DNA of 64,000 nucleotides, from contig JAFLSN010000002.1 of the NCBI GenBank assembly GCA_022510905.1, forward strand, positions 92,727 to 156,726, read 5' to 3'. The position numbers and the translations under genes are program-made. Shown here in pieces: positions 48,611-57,471 of the stretch; the first letter of the stretch is position 1, and the number at the start of each line of letters is the position of its first letter. The DNA is from Treponema sp. (GTDB lineage Bacteria > Spirochaetota > Spirochaetia > Treponematales > Treponemataceae). The notes beneath the pieces were generated by a model. That model worked only from the letters and a program-made list of their open reading frames with translations. It did no database searches and was not told the origin of the DNA.

Positions 48611-49507
48611 ATGAAAGTAACGTTGATGGGCACTGGAACAAGCCACGGTGTTCCGGTGATTGGCTGCACCTGCGCGGTTTGCACGTCATGCGACCCGCGT
48701 GACCGCCGGTTCCGGTGCAGTGCCTGGGTGTCCGAGCCGGCGAGTGTCGTGATAGACACCGGCCCGGAATTCAGGCTACAGGCGCTGGCGCATGGAATCA
48801 CGCGCCTTGACGCTGTTCTCATTACCCATGGCCATGCGGATCACCTGAACGGGCTGGACGACCTCCGCGTTTTTAGCCACACAAAGGCCGGCGGGGCCAT
48901 GTGCCATGCCGGCACGGAAACCGCGGGGGAGGGGCTCCCGATATACGCGAACGCGAAAGCCGTAGCAGACATAAAGAAACGGTTTGACTATATTTTCCGT
49001 CCGACAAGTGAAGGGGGAGGAAAACCGAAGATTTCCCTGCATGAACTGGGCGACGAGCCTTCCGGGGCCTCGTTTTTTATCAACACGCTCGAAGTGTTTC
49101 CCGTGCCGCTCCGGCATGGAACGCTTCCTGTGCTTGGCTGGCTGCTCCGCGAAAAAAAGGCCGACGGCACCGTGCATGGCATTGCATACCTTACGGACTG
49201 CAACCACATGAGCGAGGCGGCTTTTTCCCTTGTGCGAGGAAATGCGGGTGTCCTTGAGCACGTGGTGATTGACGGGCTGCGACCGTGGGCACATTCCACG
49301 CATTTTTCTTTTTTTGAGGCGCTATCCTGCGCCGAACGGCTTGGCGGTCGCCACACGTGGCTCACCCACATGACGCACGATATGGGCCATGCGGAGATTG
49401 AGGCGTACTGCGCGAAGGAGCTGCACAGGTTTCCGAAGATTGAATCAAATGTTTTGAACGGCGGCTCCGTGGCGCCCGCATACGACGGCCTTGTGCTCGA
49501 AGCGTAG
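48611..49507 (+). CDS. Metallo-beta-lactamase-fold hydrolase, PhnP-like
   Basis: 298 residues from the ATG at 48611. It starts MKVTLMGTGTSHGVPVIGC, followed by CAVCTSCDPRDRRFR, the structural zinc cysteines of the PhnP group. The metal site THGHADHLNGLDDLRVF and a later TDCNHMSEAAF complete the MBL core; LTHMTHDMGHAEIE is near the end. PhnP is a cyclic phosphodiesterase of the C-P lyase route, but no C-P lyase gene is seen here, so a general phosphodiesterase is more likely. The in-frame ATG at 48593 lies in the promoter and is rejected. Confidence 0.88.
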   Translation: MKVTLMGTGTSHGVPVIGCTCAVCTSCDPRDRRFRCSAWVSEPASVVIDTGPEFRLQALAHGITRLDAVLITHGHADHLNGLDDLRVFSHTKAGGAMCHAGTETAGEGLPIYANAKAVADIKKRFDYIFRPTSEGGGKPKISLHELGDEPSGASFFINTLEVFPVPLRHGTLPVLGWLLREKKADGTVHGIAYLTDCNHMSEAAFSLVRGNAGVLEHVVIDGLRPWAHSTHFSFFEALSCAERLGGRHTWLTHMTHDMGHAEIEAYCAKELHRFPKIESNVLNGGSVAPAYDGLVLEA

Positions 49508-49557
49508 CCTTCCTGGTTCGTGGCGTTTTTTTTACATCAAATTCTTTTCGGGGTGCA

Positions 49558-49584
49558 TAAAAAATCCCGCCGACCGGGGCGGGA
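49558..49584 (-). terminator. Rho-independent terminator of rpmB
   Basis: On the minus strand TCCCGCC-6 bases-GGCGGGA followed by a run of seven T, 54 bases after the rpmB stop. A clean seven-pair stem. Confidence 0.9.
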
Positions 49585-49637
49585 CTGTGTACAATAAAGC
49601 TCAGGCTGGAACCGCTTGCTTTTCAAAAACGGGATGC

Positions 49638-49880
49638 CTATTTTTTTTCTTCGGCTGATTTTGCGGGCCCGACGTTTGCAGGAGTAACATTGATTTTTTT
49701 CTGCACAAATCCTCGGCTGAGGCAGCGTGTGCAGATGCGGAGCGTCATTGTCGTGCCGCCAATTTCGGTTTTGATTTTGAGCAGATTTGGACGCCATGTG
49801 CGGCGTACATGGTTGTATGATTTGCTTACTCGGTTGCCATGGCTGGGGTGTTTTCCACAAATATCACACGTTCTTGACAT
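49638..49880 (-). CDS. rpmB: 50S ribosomal protein L28
   Basis: 80 residues from the ATG at 49880, which has AGGTAGGT upstream. It begins MSRTCDICGKHPSHGNRVSK and contains HVRRTWRPNLLKIKTEI and RICTRCLSRGFV. The CxxC pairs (CDIC and CTRC) make it the zinc-binding form of L28. A longer reading frame upstream of the ATG runs across the promoter and is not part of the gene. Promoter and terminator are both present, so it is a monocistronic unit. Confidence 0.95.
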   Translation of the reverse strand: MSRTCDICGKHPSHGNRVSKSYNHVRRTWRPNLLKIKTEIGGTTMTLRICTRCLSRGFVQKKINVTPANVGPAKSAEEKK

Positions 49881-49920
49881 AAGATACCTACCTGTAGTTA
49901 CTATGAATATGGGTTGGAAC

Positions 49921-49949
49921 ATAATACTAAACTTGCCGTATCGTGTCAA
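49921..49949 (-). promoter_or_regulatory. Promoter of rpmB
   Basis: On the minus strand perfect TTGACA, a 17-base spacer and TATTAT, about 40 bases before the start codon. Confidence 0.75.
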
Positions 49950-50663
49950 CACGCTTGCAGTGAGGTTCCGGAGGCCGTTTTTGCGGACGGACGCACCTTG
50001 GCGCTCATATGGCAGCGGAGCCTGCGCCATCATCTTGGCTGGCAGGATTTTTTTATGCTCCAAGAACGACCTGATGGCGGCGCAGGCGGCGGACATCTGC
50101 TCCGTGAAGGGCAGCACCGCCAGCCGCTGCTACTGCCTACTGCGCAGGGCAATCCTCAGAGAGAGCTCCCGGGAGGCGGCGGGAAATCTGCGGGTGCGCG
50201 GTAAGCGGGGGCAGGCAGCCGGTGTTCGGGCGGCTCAATGCGCGGGGAGCTTGGCTGCATCTGGTACAGGCAAGCCTGCCACGTGCATTGCTGGTGAGTC
50301 TGTGGCATTTGTGCTGCGCTTGGAGGAGTGCGCGCTCGCAGCTAAGTTTCAGGCGGTGGCGGTACAGCCACAGGCACGGGGACTTGCTTCCGTCTTTCAA
50401 GAAGCTGTACAGGAAGTCTTGTCTTGATTCACGCGGAAAGGGTACATGCCGTGCTTCATGGAGTGAAGGTCGGTTCACTCCGTGAAGTCTTGCTTATGCG
50501 TGGGGGTGTGTTGATTTAGGAATGTTGGTTTTTAACTAGCCGGGGGCTAAATGTTTTTTTTAATTCATGCGCTTTGCAAAGTCCTGCGGCTTTGTGTCAA
50601 AGTGCCGAGCGGTTTAAGTGTGTTTAAATGGGATTATTTCACGTGGCATTCTGACTTCACCCC
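49950..50663. other. Gene-free GC-rich gap of about 700 bp
   Basis: Lies between the divergent rpmB and 50708 genes. Frames through it lack ribosome sites and family patterns. The only structure I see is the dispersed repeat copy C near its right end; it could hold decayed repeat material. Confidence 0.5.
50424..50518 (+). repeat. Dispersed intergenic repeat, copy C (most complete)
   Basis: Starts TTGATTCACGCGGAAAGGGT and ends CTTATGCGTGGGGGTGTGTT with GATTTA. The middle forms GGAGTGAA-6 bases-TTCACTCC, a perfect eight-pair hairpin. Confidence 0.75.
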
Positions 50664-50691
50664 TTGACAAATAAACATGATATGGTACAGT
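50664..50691 (+). promoter_or_regulatory. Promoter of the 50708 gene
   Basis: TTGACA, a 16-base spacer and TACAGT, ending 16 bases before the ATG. Confidence 0.6.
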
Positions 50692-50707
50692 ATGGCTTGC
50701 GGGAAGC

Positions 50708-51049
50708 ATGATGGATGCAGATTTAAAAAAGCAAATAGAAAGCAGGCAGGATGCCGGTGGATTTATAAAAGTAACGGACGAGCCTGTTTCTGACCTGACT
50801 TCGCAGCAGAAAGTTGCGCTGAACCGCAAGGCAAACGCGCTGTTCAACGAAGGCAAGATTGCAATGGCCCAACGCATCTTCATTACAACTGGCTATTCTG
50901 ACGGGCTTACCAGGTGCGGCGACAAGGCGTTGGAGCAGAACCGTCCCATAGATGCCTTGAAGCTCTATCTGCTGGCGCACAACAAGCGCAAATCGGAGCC
51001 GCTTATAGAAAAGCTTTCCGGGGTGCTGTCCATGTTGCTGCGTGAATAG
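50708..51049 (+). CDS. Small conserved-looking hypothetical protein
   Basis: 113 residues, soluble and helical, starting MMDADLKKQIESRQDAGGF. The segment NRKANALFNEGKIAMAQRIF and the later RPIDALKLYLLAHNKRKSEP have TPR-like spacing, which makes it a likely partner or relative of the TPR protein at 51324. It has its own strong promoter. GGGA lies just ahead of the start. The function is not recognised. The 274 bases that follow hold no supported gene. Confidence 0.75.
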   Translation: MMDADLKKQIESRQDAGGFIKVTDEPVSDLTSQQKVALNRKANALFNEGKIAMAQRIFITTGYSDGLTRCGDKALEQNRPIDALKLYLLAHNKRKSEPLIEKLSGVLSMLLRE

Positions 51050-51323
51050 CCGCAGTTTCCGTTTTTCCAGGTGGCAGCGTAGGGCTGGGCGGTTTTTGGA
51101 CTTGCAGCGTGTTTGGAATCTTTCATGTGCAGAAAAGCTGCTTCGGGCTGTGTTCCTTTTCTTCTTTATTCTGGACTGGAACTGGGGCTGAATCGGAACG
51201 GGGCAAAAGGCCTCTTGCAGACAGGCCCTGCACGGAAACGTTTTGGGCGATAGACGCGGTGTTCCTGGAGCTGGTTTTAGGAACGCCAATATTTAGAAAA
51301 AATTTAAAAAAGCGAGGACAGCT

Positions 51324-52514
51324 GTGAGCGAAACCATGCAGAACAATAACAATTCTACAATGCCAGGTGTTGACGAACCGTTCGGACAGTCACCCGCAGA
51401 GATGCTGGCGGAGCCGGTGGACGCGGCCGCGAACGAAATCAGCGAGCTTTCAAAGCGGGGCTATGCCTTGCTTAAAGAAAACCGGGTGCAGGAGGCGGTA
51501 GAGGCTTTTACGCAGATTCTTGCGCTTGAAGAGGACAACAACTACGCGCTCGTGGGGCTTGGAGACAGCGAGCGCAAGCTGAATCATTTCAGGGAGGCAA
51601 TCGATTACTATTCGCGCTGCCTTTCCGTGCATCCCGGGAACAACTACGCGCTGTTCGGGCTTGCCGACTGCTACAAGGCCCAGAACCAGTACCACAAGGC
51701 CATTGAAATCTGGGAGCAGTACCTTCAGCATGACGACGGGAACATCACCGTGCTTACCCGCGTGGCCGACGCCTACCGCAAGATTCACGACTTCAAAAAA
51801 TCGAAGCAGCTTTACCTCAGGGTGCTCGACATGGAAGCCAACAACGCCTATGCGCTAATCGGGCTTGGGCACCTGCATTATGATTTTAAGGAATACCGCG
51901 ATGCCTTGTACTACTGGACGAGAATGCTTGATGTAAACCCCCGGAACGTGGACATCCGTGTTCTTACTTCAATCGGAAACTGCCACCGCAAGCTCAAGAG
52001 CTTTGACAAGGGGCTTCCGTATTTTCAGAAGGCGCTTGAGATGGACGACAGGAATTTCTACGCGCTTTTCGGCATCGCAGACTGCTACCGGGGAATGAAC
52101 CAGCAGTTCCGTTCTGTGGAATACTGGAACAAGATTCTTGAGATGGATCCAAGGAACAAGGTGATTTTGACACGGGCGGGGGATGCCTACCGCAACACGG
52201 GAGACTACCGTACCGCCACGGAATACTACAACCGCGCCATGGACATAGATTTTGACATCTACGCGGCTTTGGGGCTGGCGCTCATCTGCAAGGGCGAGGG
52301 AAAATATGAAGAAGCCATCGAACGTCTTTCACAGCTCATCCGCAACGATGAAAAAAACTACAGGCTGTATATTGACCTTGCCGACTGCTACCTGAAACTC
52401 GGACGGAGGCAGGATGCCATCGCCTCCCTGCAACGTTTCCAGAAACTGGGCATACGGAGCCAGGCGGTAAACGAGCTGCTTGACAGGCTTCAGAATGCCC
52501 GCGCTCCGTTTTAG
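51324..52514 (+). CDS. Tetratricopeptide-repeat protein
   Basis: 396 residues with at least nine TPR units from about residue 40 to 380, for example ALVGLGDSERKLNHFREAID, ALFGLADCYKAQNQYHKAIE and ALIGLGHLHYDFKEYRDALY. There is no signal peptide, so it is probably a cytoplasmic scaffold for protein contacts. The start is GTG with GAGGA upstream. It is followed two bases later by rlmN and shares its transcript. Partners cannot be told from sequence. Confidence 0.9.
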   Translation: MSETMQNNNNSTMPGVDEPFGQSPAEMLAEPVDAAANEISELSKRGYALLKENRVQEAVEAFTQILALEEDNNYALVGLGDSERKLNHFREAIDYYSRCLSVHPGNNYALFGLADCYKAQNQYHKAIEIWEQYLQHDDGNITVLTRVADAYRKIHDFKKSKQLYLRVLDMEANNAYALIGLGHLHYDFKEYRDALYYWTRMLDVNPRNVDIRVLTSIGNCHRKLKSFDKGLPYFQKALEMDDRNFYALFGIADCYRGMNQQFRSVEYWNKILEMDPRNKVILTRAGDAYRNTGDYRTATEYYNRAMDIDFDIYAALGLALICKGEGKYEEAIERLSQLIRNDEKNYRLYIDLADCYLKLGRRQDAIASLQRFQKLGIRSQAVNELLDRLQNARAPF

Positions 52515-52516
52515 GT

Positions 52517-53557
52517 ATGGCAAACTCACCGTCGCTTGCAGGACTTCTTCCCGAGCAGTTGTGCCATACGCTCAGCCTTTCGCCTTCGTTCCGTGGCAGG
52601 CAGGTGTTCCAGTGGATTGCACGGGGCGCTACATCGTTTGACGAGATGACGAACCTTGACAAGAAAAGCCGTGGCCGCCTTGCTCATGATTTTTGCCTCC
52701 GAAAGAGCGCCGTCTCACAGAAGCTCACGGACAGCGATGGCACTGTGAAGCTCCAGCTGACTTTGCATGACGGCCGCGCTGTTGAAACCGTGCTGCTCAC
52801 AGACCGCGTGGGGCGTAAAACCGCATGCGTGAGTTCACAGGCGGGATGCGCCATGGGCTGTGCGTTCTGCCAGACGGGCCAGCTTGGGCTTGGAAGAAAC
52901 CTTGAAGCCGGGGAAATAGTTGAGCAGTTCCTTGAGCTGGAAGCAGCTTCTGGTTTACTTGACAACATCGTTTTCATGGGCATGGGGGAGCCTCTGCAGA
53001 ACCTCGATGCCGTGTCTCAGGCTGTCGCCGTGCTCACACATCCTGAAGGCCGCGCGCTTTCCGGCCGCCGCATCACTATCAGCACATGCGGGCTCATTGA
53101 AAAATTGTACGAGCTTTCGGAACGCGCTCTTTCCGTGCGCCTTGCCGTTTCGCTTACAACTGCGGACCAGGCGCTTCGTGAACGGCTGATGCCTGTGGCA
53201 AAGGCAAACCCACTGCCGGAGCTGAAAAAGGCCATAGCTTGTTATGCCTCACGGTCGGGCCGCAGGGTCACGCTGGAAACCGCGCTCCTTGGCGGCCTCA
53301 ACACCGATGAAAAGAGCGCGGAACAGCTTGCCATGTTTGCTTCTGGCATGGATGTGTATGTCAATGTGATTCCATGGAACCCTGTGCCAGGCCTTCCGTT
53401 TGTTCCGCCTTCTTTTTCAGAGTGCAGGGGCTTTGTACGCTTCCTTGAAGAGCGGGGGATTTCCGCAGGACTACGCATGAGGCGCGGGGCATCCATTGCG
53501 GGGGCGTGCGGACAGCTGGGCAGGGCACAAGCCGAACAGCCGCCATCAGGTATTTGA
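52517..53557 (+). CDS. rlmN: 23S rRNA (adenine-C2)-methyltransferase RlmN
   Basis: Radical SAM enzyme that methylates A2503 of 23S rRNA and A37 of some tRNAs. At 346 residues it is the normal length. The iron-sulfur motif C-x3-C-x2-C reads GCAMGCAFCQTG. Further family segments are GRQVFQWIARGATSFDEMT, NIVFMGMGEPLQN, RRITISTCGL and VNVIPWNPVPG. The C-terminal Cys in GACGQL is the expected methyl-carrying partner cysteine. Its TGA stop is formed by the first bases of the dispersed repeat copy D. Confidence 0.95.
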   Translation: MANSPSLAGLLPEQLCHTLSLSPSFRGRQVFQWIARGATSFDEMTNLDKKSRGRLAHDFCLRKSAVSQKLTDSDGTVKLQLTLHDGRAVETVLLTDRVGRKTACVSSQAGCAMGCAFCQTGQLGLGRNLEAGEIVEQFLELEAASGLLDNIVFMGMGEPLQNLDAVSQAVAVLTHPEGRALSGRRITISTCGLIEKLYELSERALSVRLAVSLTTADQALRERLMPVAKANPLPELKKAIACYASRSGRRVTLETALLGGLNTDEKSAEQLAMFASGMDVYVNVIPWNPVPGLPFVPPSFSECRGFVRFLEERGISAGLRMRRGASIAGACGQLGRAQAEQPPSGI

Positions 53558-53643
53558 TTCGCGCGGGAAAGTGTACATACCATGTTTCTGCAAAGCCAGC
53601 CTCCGGCTCGAAGCCTTGCTTATGCGCCGGGGTGCGCTGATTC
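53555..53643 (+). repeat. Dispersed intergenic repeat, copy D
   Basis: Starts TTGATTCGCGCGGGAAAGTG and ends TTATGCGCCGGGGTGCGCTG with ATTCA. The middle AGCC-7 bases-GGCT differs from the other copies. It overlaps the stop codon of rlmN. The 174 bases after it show nothing clear. Confidence 0.7.
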
Positions 53644-53817
53644 ATGCTTGGGCATTTCCTGGCTTTGAGCCCGGAAATGTTCCACTCCTTTGGTTTTTAG
53701 AAAATCCATGGCCTGCTCGCGTTCCAGATGGCCGCAAACCTCGGATAGGCAGGAGGAAAACCCCGTTTTGCAGGTAGTATCCAGAATCGGAGTCTTCCTT
53801 CTTTTGTTTCGGGGGCG

Positions 53818-55458
53818 CTAGATGCGGATTTTCTTCCCTGTGCCGGCGTAGTATTCTTTTCTGAGCACTTTTACCTGCGCGTCCTTTAGGTAGTCATCGA
53901 ATGGCATCATGCGGTCGATGATTCCCCTGGGGGTGATTTCCACTATTCGGTTTGCTATCGTGCTTATGAACTCGTGGTCATGGCTTGAAAAGAGGACGAC
54001 GCCCGTAAATCTCACCAGCCCTCCGTTCAGGCTTTCTATGCTTTCAAGGTCAAGATGGTTCGTGGGGTCGTCGAGAATGAGCACGTTCGCCCCCGAGAGC
54101 ATGAGCTTTGATAGCATGCAGCGAACCTTTTCGCCACCAGACAGCACCTTCACGGGTTTTAGGCTTTCGTCTCCTGTAAATAGCATGCGGCCCAGGAATC
54201 CGCGCACGTAGGCATCGTCCTGTTCAGGCGAATACTGTTTGAGCCATTCGGTGATGTTCAGGTCGTTCGTAAAATACTCGCTGTTGTCGCGGCCCATGTA
54301 GACGTGCTTGGTGGTCTGCCCCCATGTGTACGAGCCGGATTCAGCCTTCTTTGCCTCGGCCACGATGTCAAAAAATGACGTTATGGCGTTGTGCTCCATT
54401 CCCACAAAAGCGACCTTTTCGCCGGGATGGATTGTGAGGGAAAAGTTGTCCAGCAGCACGGTTCCGTCAGTGTCATGCGAGCAGAGTTTTTCGGCCGTGA
54501 GCACGAAGTTTCCGATGTCGCGTTCCCCCTGGAAATGCACGTAGGGAAATTTGCGGCTGGTGACGGGAAGCTCCTCCAGCTCCAGTTTTTCGAGCACTTT
54601 TTTGCGGCTGGAGGCCTGTCCCGCCTTGGACACATTGCTCGCGAAACGCTGGATGAAGGTTTTGAGCTCCGCGATTTTGTCTTCGCGCTTTTTCTTTTCG
54701 TCCTTGGCCTGCTTCTGCATGATTTGGCTCATCTGGTACCAGAAGTCGTAGTTTCCCGTGAACTGCGTTATGCGGCCGTAGTCGATGTCGCACACATACG
54801 TGCACACGGCATTCAGGAAGTGGCGGTCGTGGCTCACAACAATCACTATGTTGGGGAATTCAATCAGGAAATTCTCAAGCCAGCTTATGCTCTCAAGGTC
54901 AAGACCGTTGGTGGGCTCGTCCAGGAGGAGGATGTCGGGGTTGCCGAACAGTGCCTGCGCAAGGAGCACGCGCACCTTCTGGCCTTCGTCGAGGTCGGCC
55001 ATGTTTTTGTCGTGGTATTCCTCTTCGAGCCCCAGCCCTGAAAGCATCTGCTCTATCTGGTTCTCGGCCTCGTAACCGCCCAGCTCGCCGAATTCAGCCT
55101 CCATCTCCGCCGCCTTGATTCCGTCCTCTTCGGAAAAATCGGGCTTTTCGTATATCGCGTCTTTTTCTTTTCCCAGCTGGTACAGCTTCGGAAAGCCCAT
55201 CATCACCGTTTCCTTGACGGAATAGGAGTCGTAGGCGAAGTGATCCTGCGAAAGCTTTGCCATGCGCTCTCCCGGCGAAATGCTCACCTCGCCGGAGTCG
55301 CATTCCTGCTCACCGGAAAGCACTTTGAGGAAGGTGGATTTTCCCGCTCCGTTCGCGCCGATGATGCCGTAGCAGTTTCCTTTTATGAACTTGAGGTTCA
55401 CGTCCTTGAACAGGGGTTTTTCCGAGAATTTAAGCGTAAGGTCTGAAACCGTAATCAT
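53818..55458 (-). CDS. ABC-F family ATPase (translation factor type)
   Basis: 546 residues, two ABC domains without membrane segments and a charged linker at about residues 235-290, typical of ABC-F proteins that act on ribosomes. The first domain has a proper Walker A (GANGAGKST) but a changed signature (DLDEGQK). The second has a proper signature (LSGGEK) but its Walker A position reads GMEHNAITS, with no Lys. Both have Walker B (LLLDEPTN and LILDDPTN). Only one of the two composite ATP sites should therefore be normal. GGGAGGA precedes the ATG. Confidence 0.92.
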   Translation of the reverse strand: MITVSDLTLKFSEKPLFKDVNLKFIKGNCYGIIGANGAGKSTFLKVLSGEQECDSGEVSISPGERMAKLSQDHFAYDSYSVKETVMMGFPKLYQLGKEKDAIYEKPDFSEEDGIKAAEMEAEFGELGGYEAENQIEQMLSGLGLEEEYHDKNMADLDEGQKVRVLLAQALFGNPDILLLDEPTNGLDLESISWLENFLIEFPNIVIVVSHDRHFLNAVCTYVCDIDYGRITQFTGNYDFWYQMSQIMQKQAKDEKKKREDKIAELKTFIQRFASNVSKAGQASSRKKVLEKLELEELPVTSRKFPYVHFQGERDIGNFVLTAEKLCSHDTDGTVLLDNFSLTIHPGEKVAFVGMEHNAITSFFDIVAEAKKAESGSYTWGQTTKHVYMGRDNSEYFTNDLNITEWLKQYSPEQDDAYVRGFLGRMLFTGDESLKPVKVLSGGEKVRCMLSKLMLSGANVLILDDPTNHLDLESIESLNGGLVRFTGVVLFSSHDHEFISTIANRIVEITPRGIIDRMMPFDDYLKDAQVKVLRKEYYAGTGKKIRI

Positions 55459-55575
55459 GTGTGTCGTCCTCCCTTTTGCGATGTGTGCCGATGGAAGCGT
55501 GGTGAATGGAACCTTCGGAACGGTTTCTTGCGGTTTCCGCAGGCTCCCCGGGATTCCATCTTTTATGTGAAATGC

Positions 55576-57294
55576 TTACTTTTTTCCAGTGAACAGCGAT
55601 TTAAGCGCTCCTAAGAAGCCCTTTTTCTGGGGCCGTTCCTGCAGCCTGTCTCCCTGCTGTTTTGCCGTCTGGCCTTTTTTTTCATCAGGAGCCTTTTTGC
55701 CGCTTTTTGCGTTTCCGTCATGCTGCTTTTCTGTGAGGGCGGCTTTCTTGCCTGCACGCTGCCTTCGCGCTTTTTTGCCGCCATTTTTTTTTGTGCCGCC
55801 CGGGGACTGCGGAGGCTGCGCGGCTTTTTCCGTGCCGAACGAAGAACCCGCAAAACGCTCGCGGTACAGCTTCATGCGCTCGTCCGTGCTCATGGTGGCA
55901 AGCTGGGCTTCTTCCTCCGCGCTGAACACACGGCGATCCCTGCGGTATTCGCGTGCAGCCTCCTCGTTCCGCGAGGAATAGCGCCCCTTGCCCCTTGGCG
56001 AGCCGCCCCTGTCTTTGCGGGAACCGCCGCTTCCATGCCCGCCGCGGCTTCGCCGTCCCTTGCGCTCGTATTCCGCGGCCCTGCGCCGTCCAAAATCGCT
56101 GCGGTCGCTGTAGCCTTCGTGGTAGTTTTCGGTGCGTATGTAAACGCCGCTGGACTTGTCCTCTGCCATCTGCGAGGTTTCGGCAACCTGCGCGGGAATG
56201 GTTTTTCCCACGTAGCGCTCGATTGGTGGAAGGCTGTACACATCCTGCTCGGAGCAGAACGTGTAGGCTTTGCCGCTCTTTCCTGCGCGGGCGGTGCGTC
56301 CTATGCGGTGCACGTAGTTTTCAGCCTCGTTCGGCAGGTCGTAGTTTATCACCATCGCAAGGTCGTTCACGTCGATGCCCCGCGCGGCGACATCGGTGGC
56401 CACAAGGCATCTCACCTTTCCCGCCTTGAAGTCGTTCATTATGGAAGACCGCTTTGACTGCGGAAGGTCGCCGATTATGTATTCGCTCTGTATGCCGTTC
56501 ATGCGGAGACGCTTTGCCACCACCTCGCAGCCGCGCTTTGTGTTGCAGAACACAATCAGGCTCTCAGGTTTTTCAGCCTGTATTATTCCGACGAGAAGCT
56601 TCATCTTGTTGTCGCTTGAGACATGCAGAAGCAGCTGGTCGATTTCGTCTACCGTGATGTGCTCGGCATCTATGGTGATTTCAGCCGGGTTCCGCGTGTA
56701 TTCCCACGCGAGGTTTTTGACGTATGAGTTGAGGGTGGCGCTGAACAGCATGGTCTGCCGCTTTTCGGCGGGGGGAAGCACCTTGATGAGCCTGCGCAGT
56801 TCGGGGTAAAAACCCATGTCGAACATTCGGTCGGCTTCGTCGATCACCAGGAACCCGACGTTGCTCAAGTCCATCTGGTTCCCTTCCTGAAGGTCTATCA
56901 CGCGGCCCGGCGTTCCGATGATGATGTCAACGCCCTTTTTGAGCGCGGCAACCTGCTTGTCGTAGCCTACGCCGCCGTAGAATGCGCCGCACGTGAGCGA
57001 AGTGTGTTTCGCCAGCTTCTGCGCCTCCTCCTGCACCTGCACGGCAAGCTCGTGCGTCGGCACCATGACAAGCGCCTTTTTGCCGGCGGCCTCCCCCCTG
57101 TGCATGAGTTCCTGCAGCACGGAGACAAGATATGCCGCGGTCTTGCCGGTTCCTGTCTGCGACTGCACATACAGATCCCTGCCTTCCAGGGAATGGTGCA
57201 GCACCTGTTCCTGCACGGGGGTGCAGGTGACATACCCTGCATCTGCGATACCCCCCTGCACTGCTTCATGTAACGAAAACTCGGTGAAGTTCAT
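55576..57294 (-). CDS. DEAD-box RNA helicase with basic C-terminal tail
   Basis: 572 residues. The core (about 1-370) has Q motif FSLHEAVQGGIADAGYVTCT, motif I QTGTGKT, PTHELAVQV, TPGRVID, motif II DEAD (VIDEADRMFD), motif III FSATL, and motif VI HRIGRTARAG. The tail (about 400-572) is rich in Arg, Gly, Lys and Ser and is probably RNA-binding and disordered; it ends GALKSLFTGKK. It is a RhlE/CsdA-like factor for ribosome assembly or RNA decay. The 117-base gap to the ABC-F gene has a small TGCGG-AAA-CCGCA hairpin without a T-run. Confidence 0.92.
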   Translation of the reverse strand: MNFTEFSLHEAVQGGIADAGYVTCTPVQEQVLHHSLEGRDLYVQSQTGTGKTAAYLVSVLQELMHRGEAAGKKALVMVPTHELAVQVQEEAQKLAKHTSLTCGAFYGGVGYDKQVAALKKGVDIIIGTPGRVIDLQEGNQMDLSNVGFLVIDEADRMFDMGFYPELRRLIKVLPPAEKRQTMLFSATLNSYVKNLAWEYTRNPAEITIDAEHITVDEIDQLLLHVSSDNKMKLLVGIIQAEKPESLIVFCNTKRGCEVVAKRLRMNGIQSEYIIGDLPQSKRSSIMNDFKAGKVRCLVATDVAARGIDVNDLAMVINYDLPNEAENYVHRIGRTARAGKSGKAYTFCSEQDVYSLPPIERYVGKTIPAQVAETSQMAEDKSSGVYIRTENYHEGYSDRSDFGRRRAAEYERKGRRSRGGHGSGGSRKDRGGSPRGKGRYSSRNEEAAREYRRDRRVFSAEEEAQLATMSTDERMKLYRERFAGSSFGTEKAAQPPQSPGGTKKNGGKKARRQRAGKKAALTEKQHDGNAKSGKKAPDEKKGQTAKQQGDRLQERPQKKGFLGALKSLFTGKK

Positions 57295-57400
57295 GTTGCG
57301 TTCCTGCTAAAAATAGACTCGTTCCGCATACAAGCGGTTACGTTGCGCGGCACCGGCCGCGCATGATGGCCGGCTTCCGCGATGGTGGTTTCTCGGTAGC

Positions 57401-57430
57401 AGTGTACCATGTTTTGCGGCGAAATGTACA
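57401..57430 (-). promoter_or_regulatory. Possible promoter of the DEAD-box gene
   Basis: On the minus strand TGTACA, an 18-base spacer and TACACT, about 107 bases before the start codon. It faces away from the small-RNA promoter at 57437. Confidence 0.4.
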
Positions 57431-57436
57431 TACCCC

Positions 57437-57465
57437 TTGACAGCTGGTAGGCCATGGAGTATACA
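57437..57465 (+). promoter_or_regulatory. Near-consensus sigma-70 promoter with no clear protein gene downstream
   Basis: Perfect TTGACA, a 17-base spacer and TATACA. It is the best promoter match in the window and leads into the candidate small RNA. Confidence 0.75.
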
Positions 57466-57471
57466 GTACCT

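Noticed and set aside
48611..49507. PhnP as evidence for C-P lyase phosphonate degradation
   Set aside because: No other phn genes are present; this MBL group is common without C-P lyase.
49690..50427. 245-codon plus-strand ORF
   Set aside because: It is antisense to rpmB and its promoter, then enters the repeat-rich gap; no family pattern.
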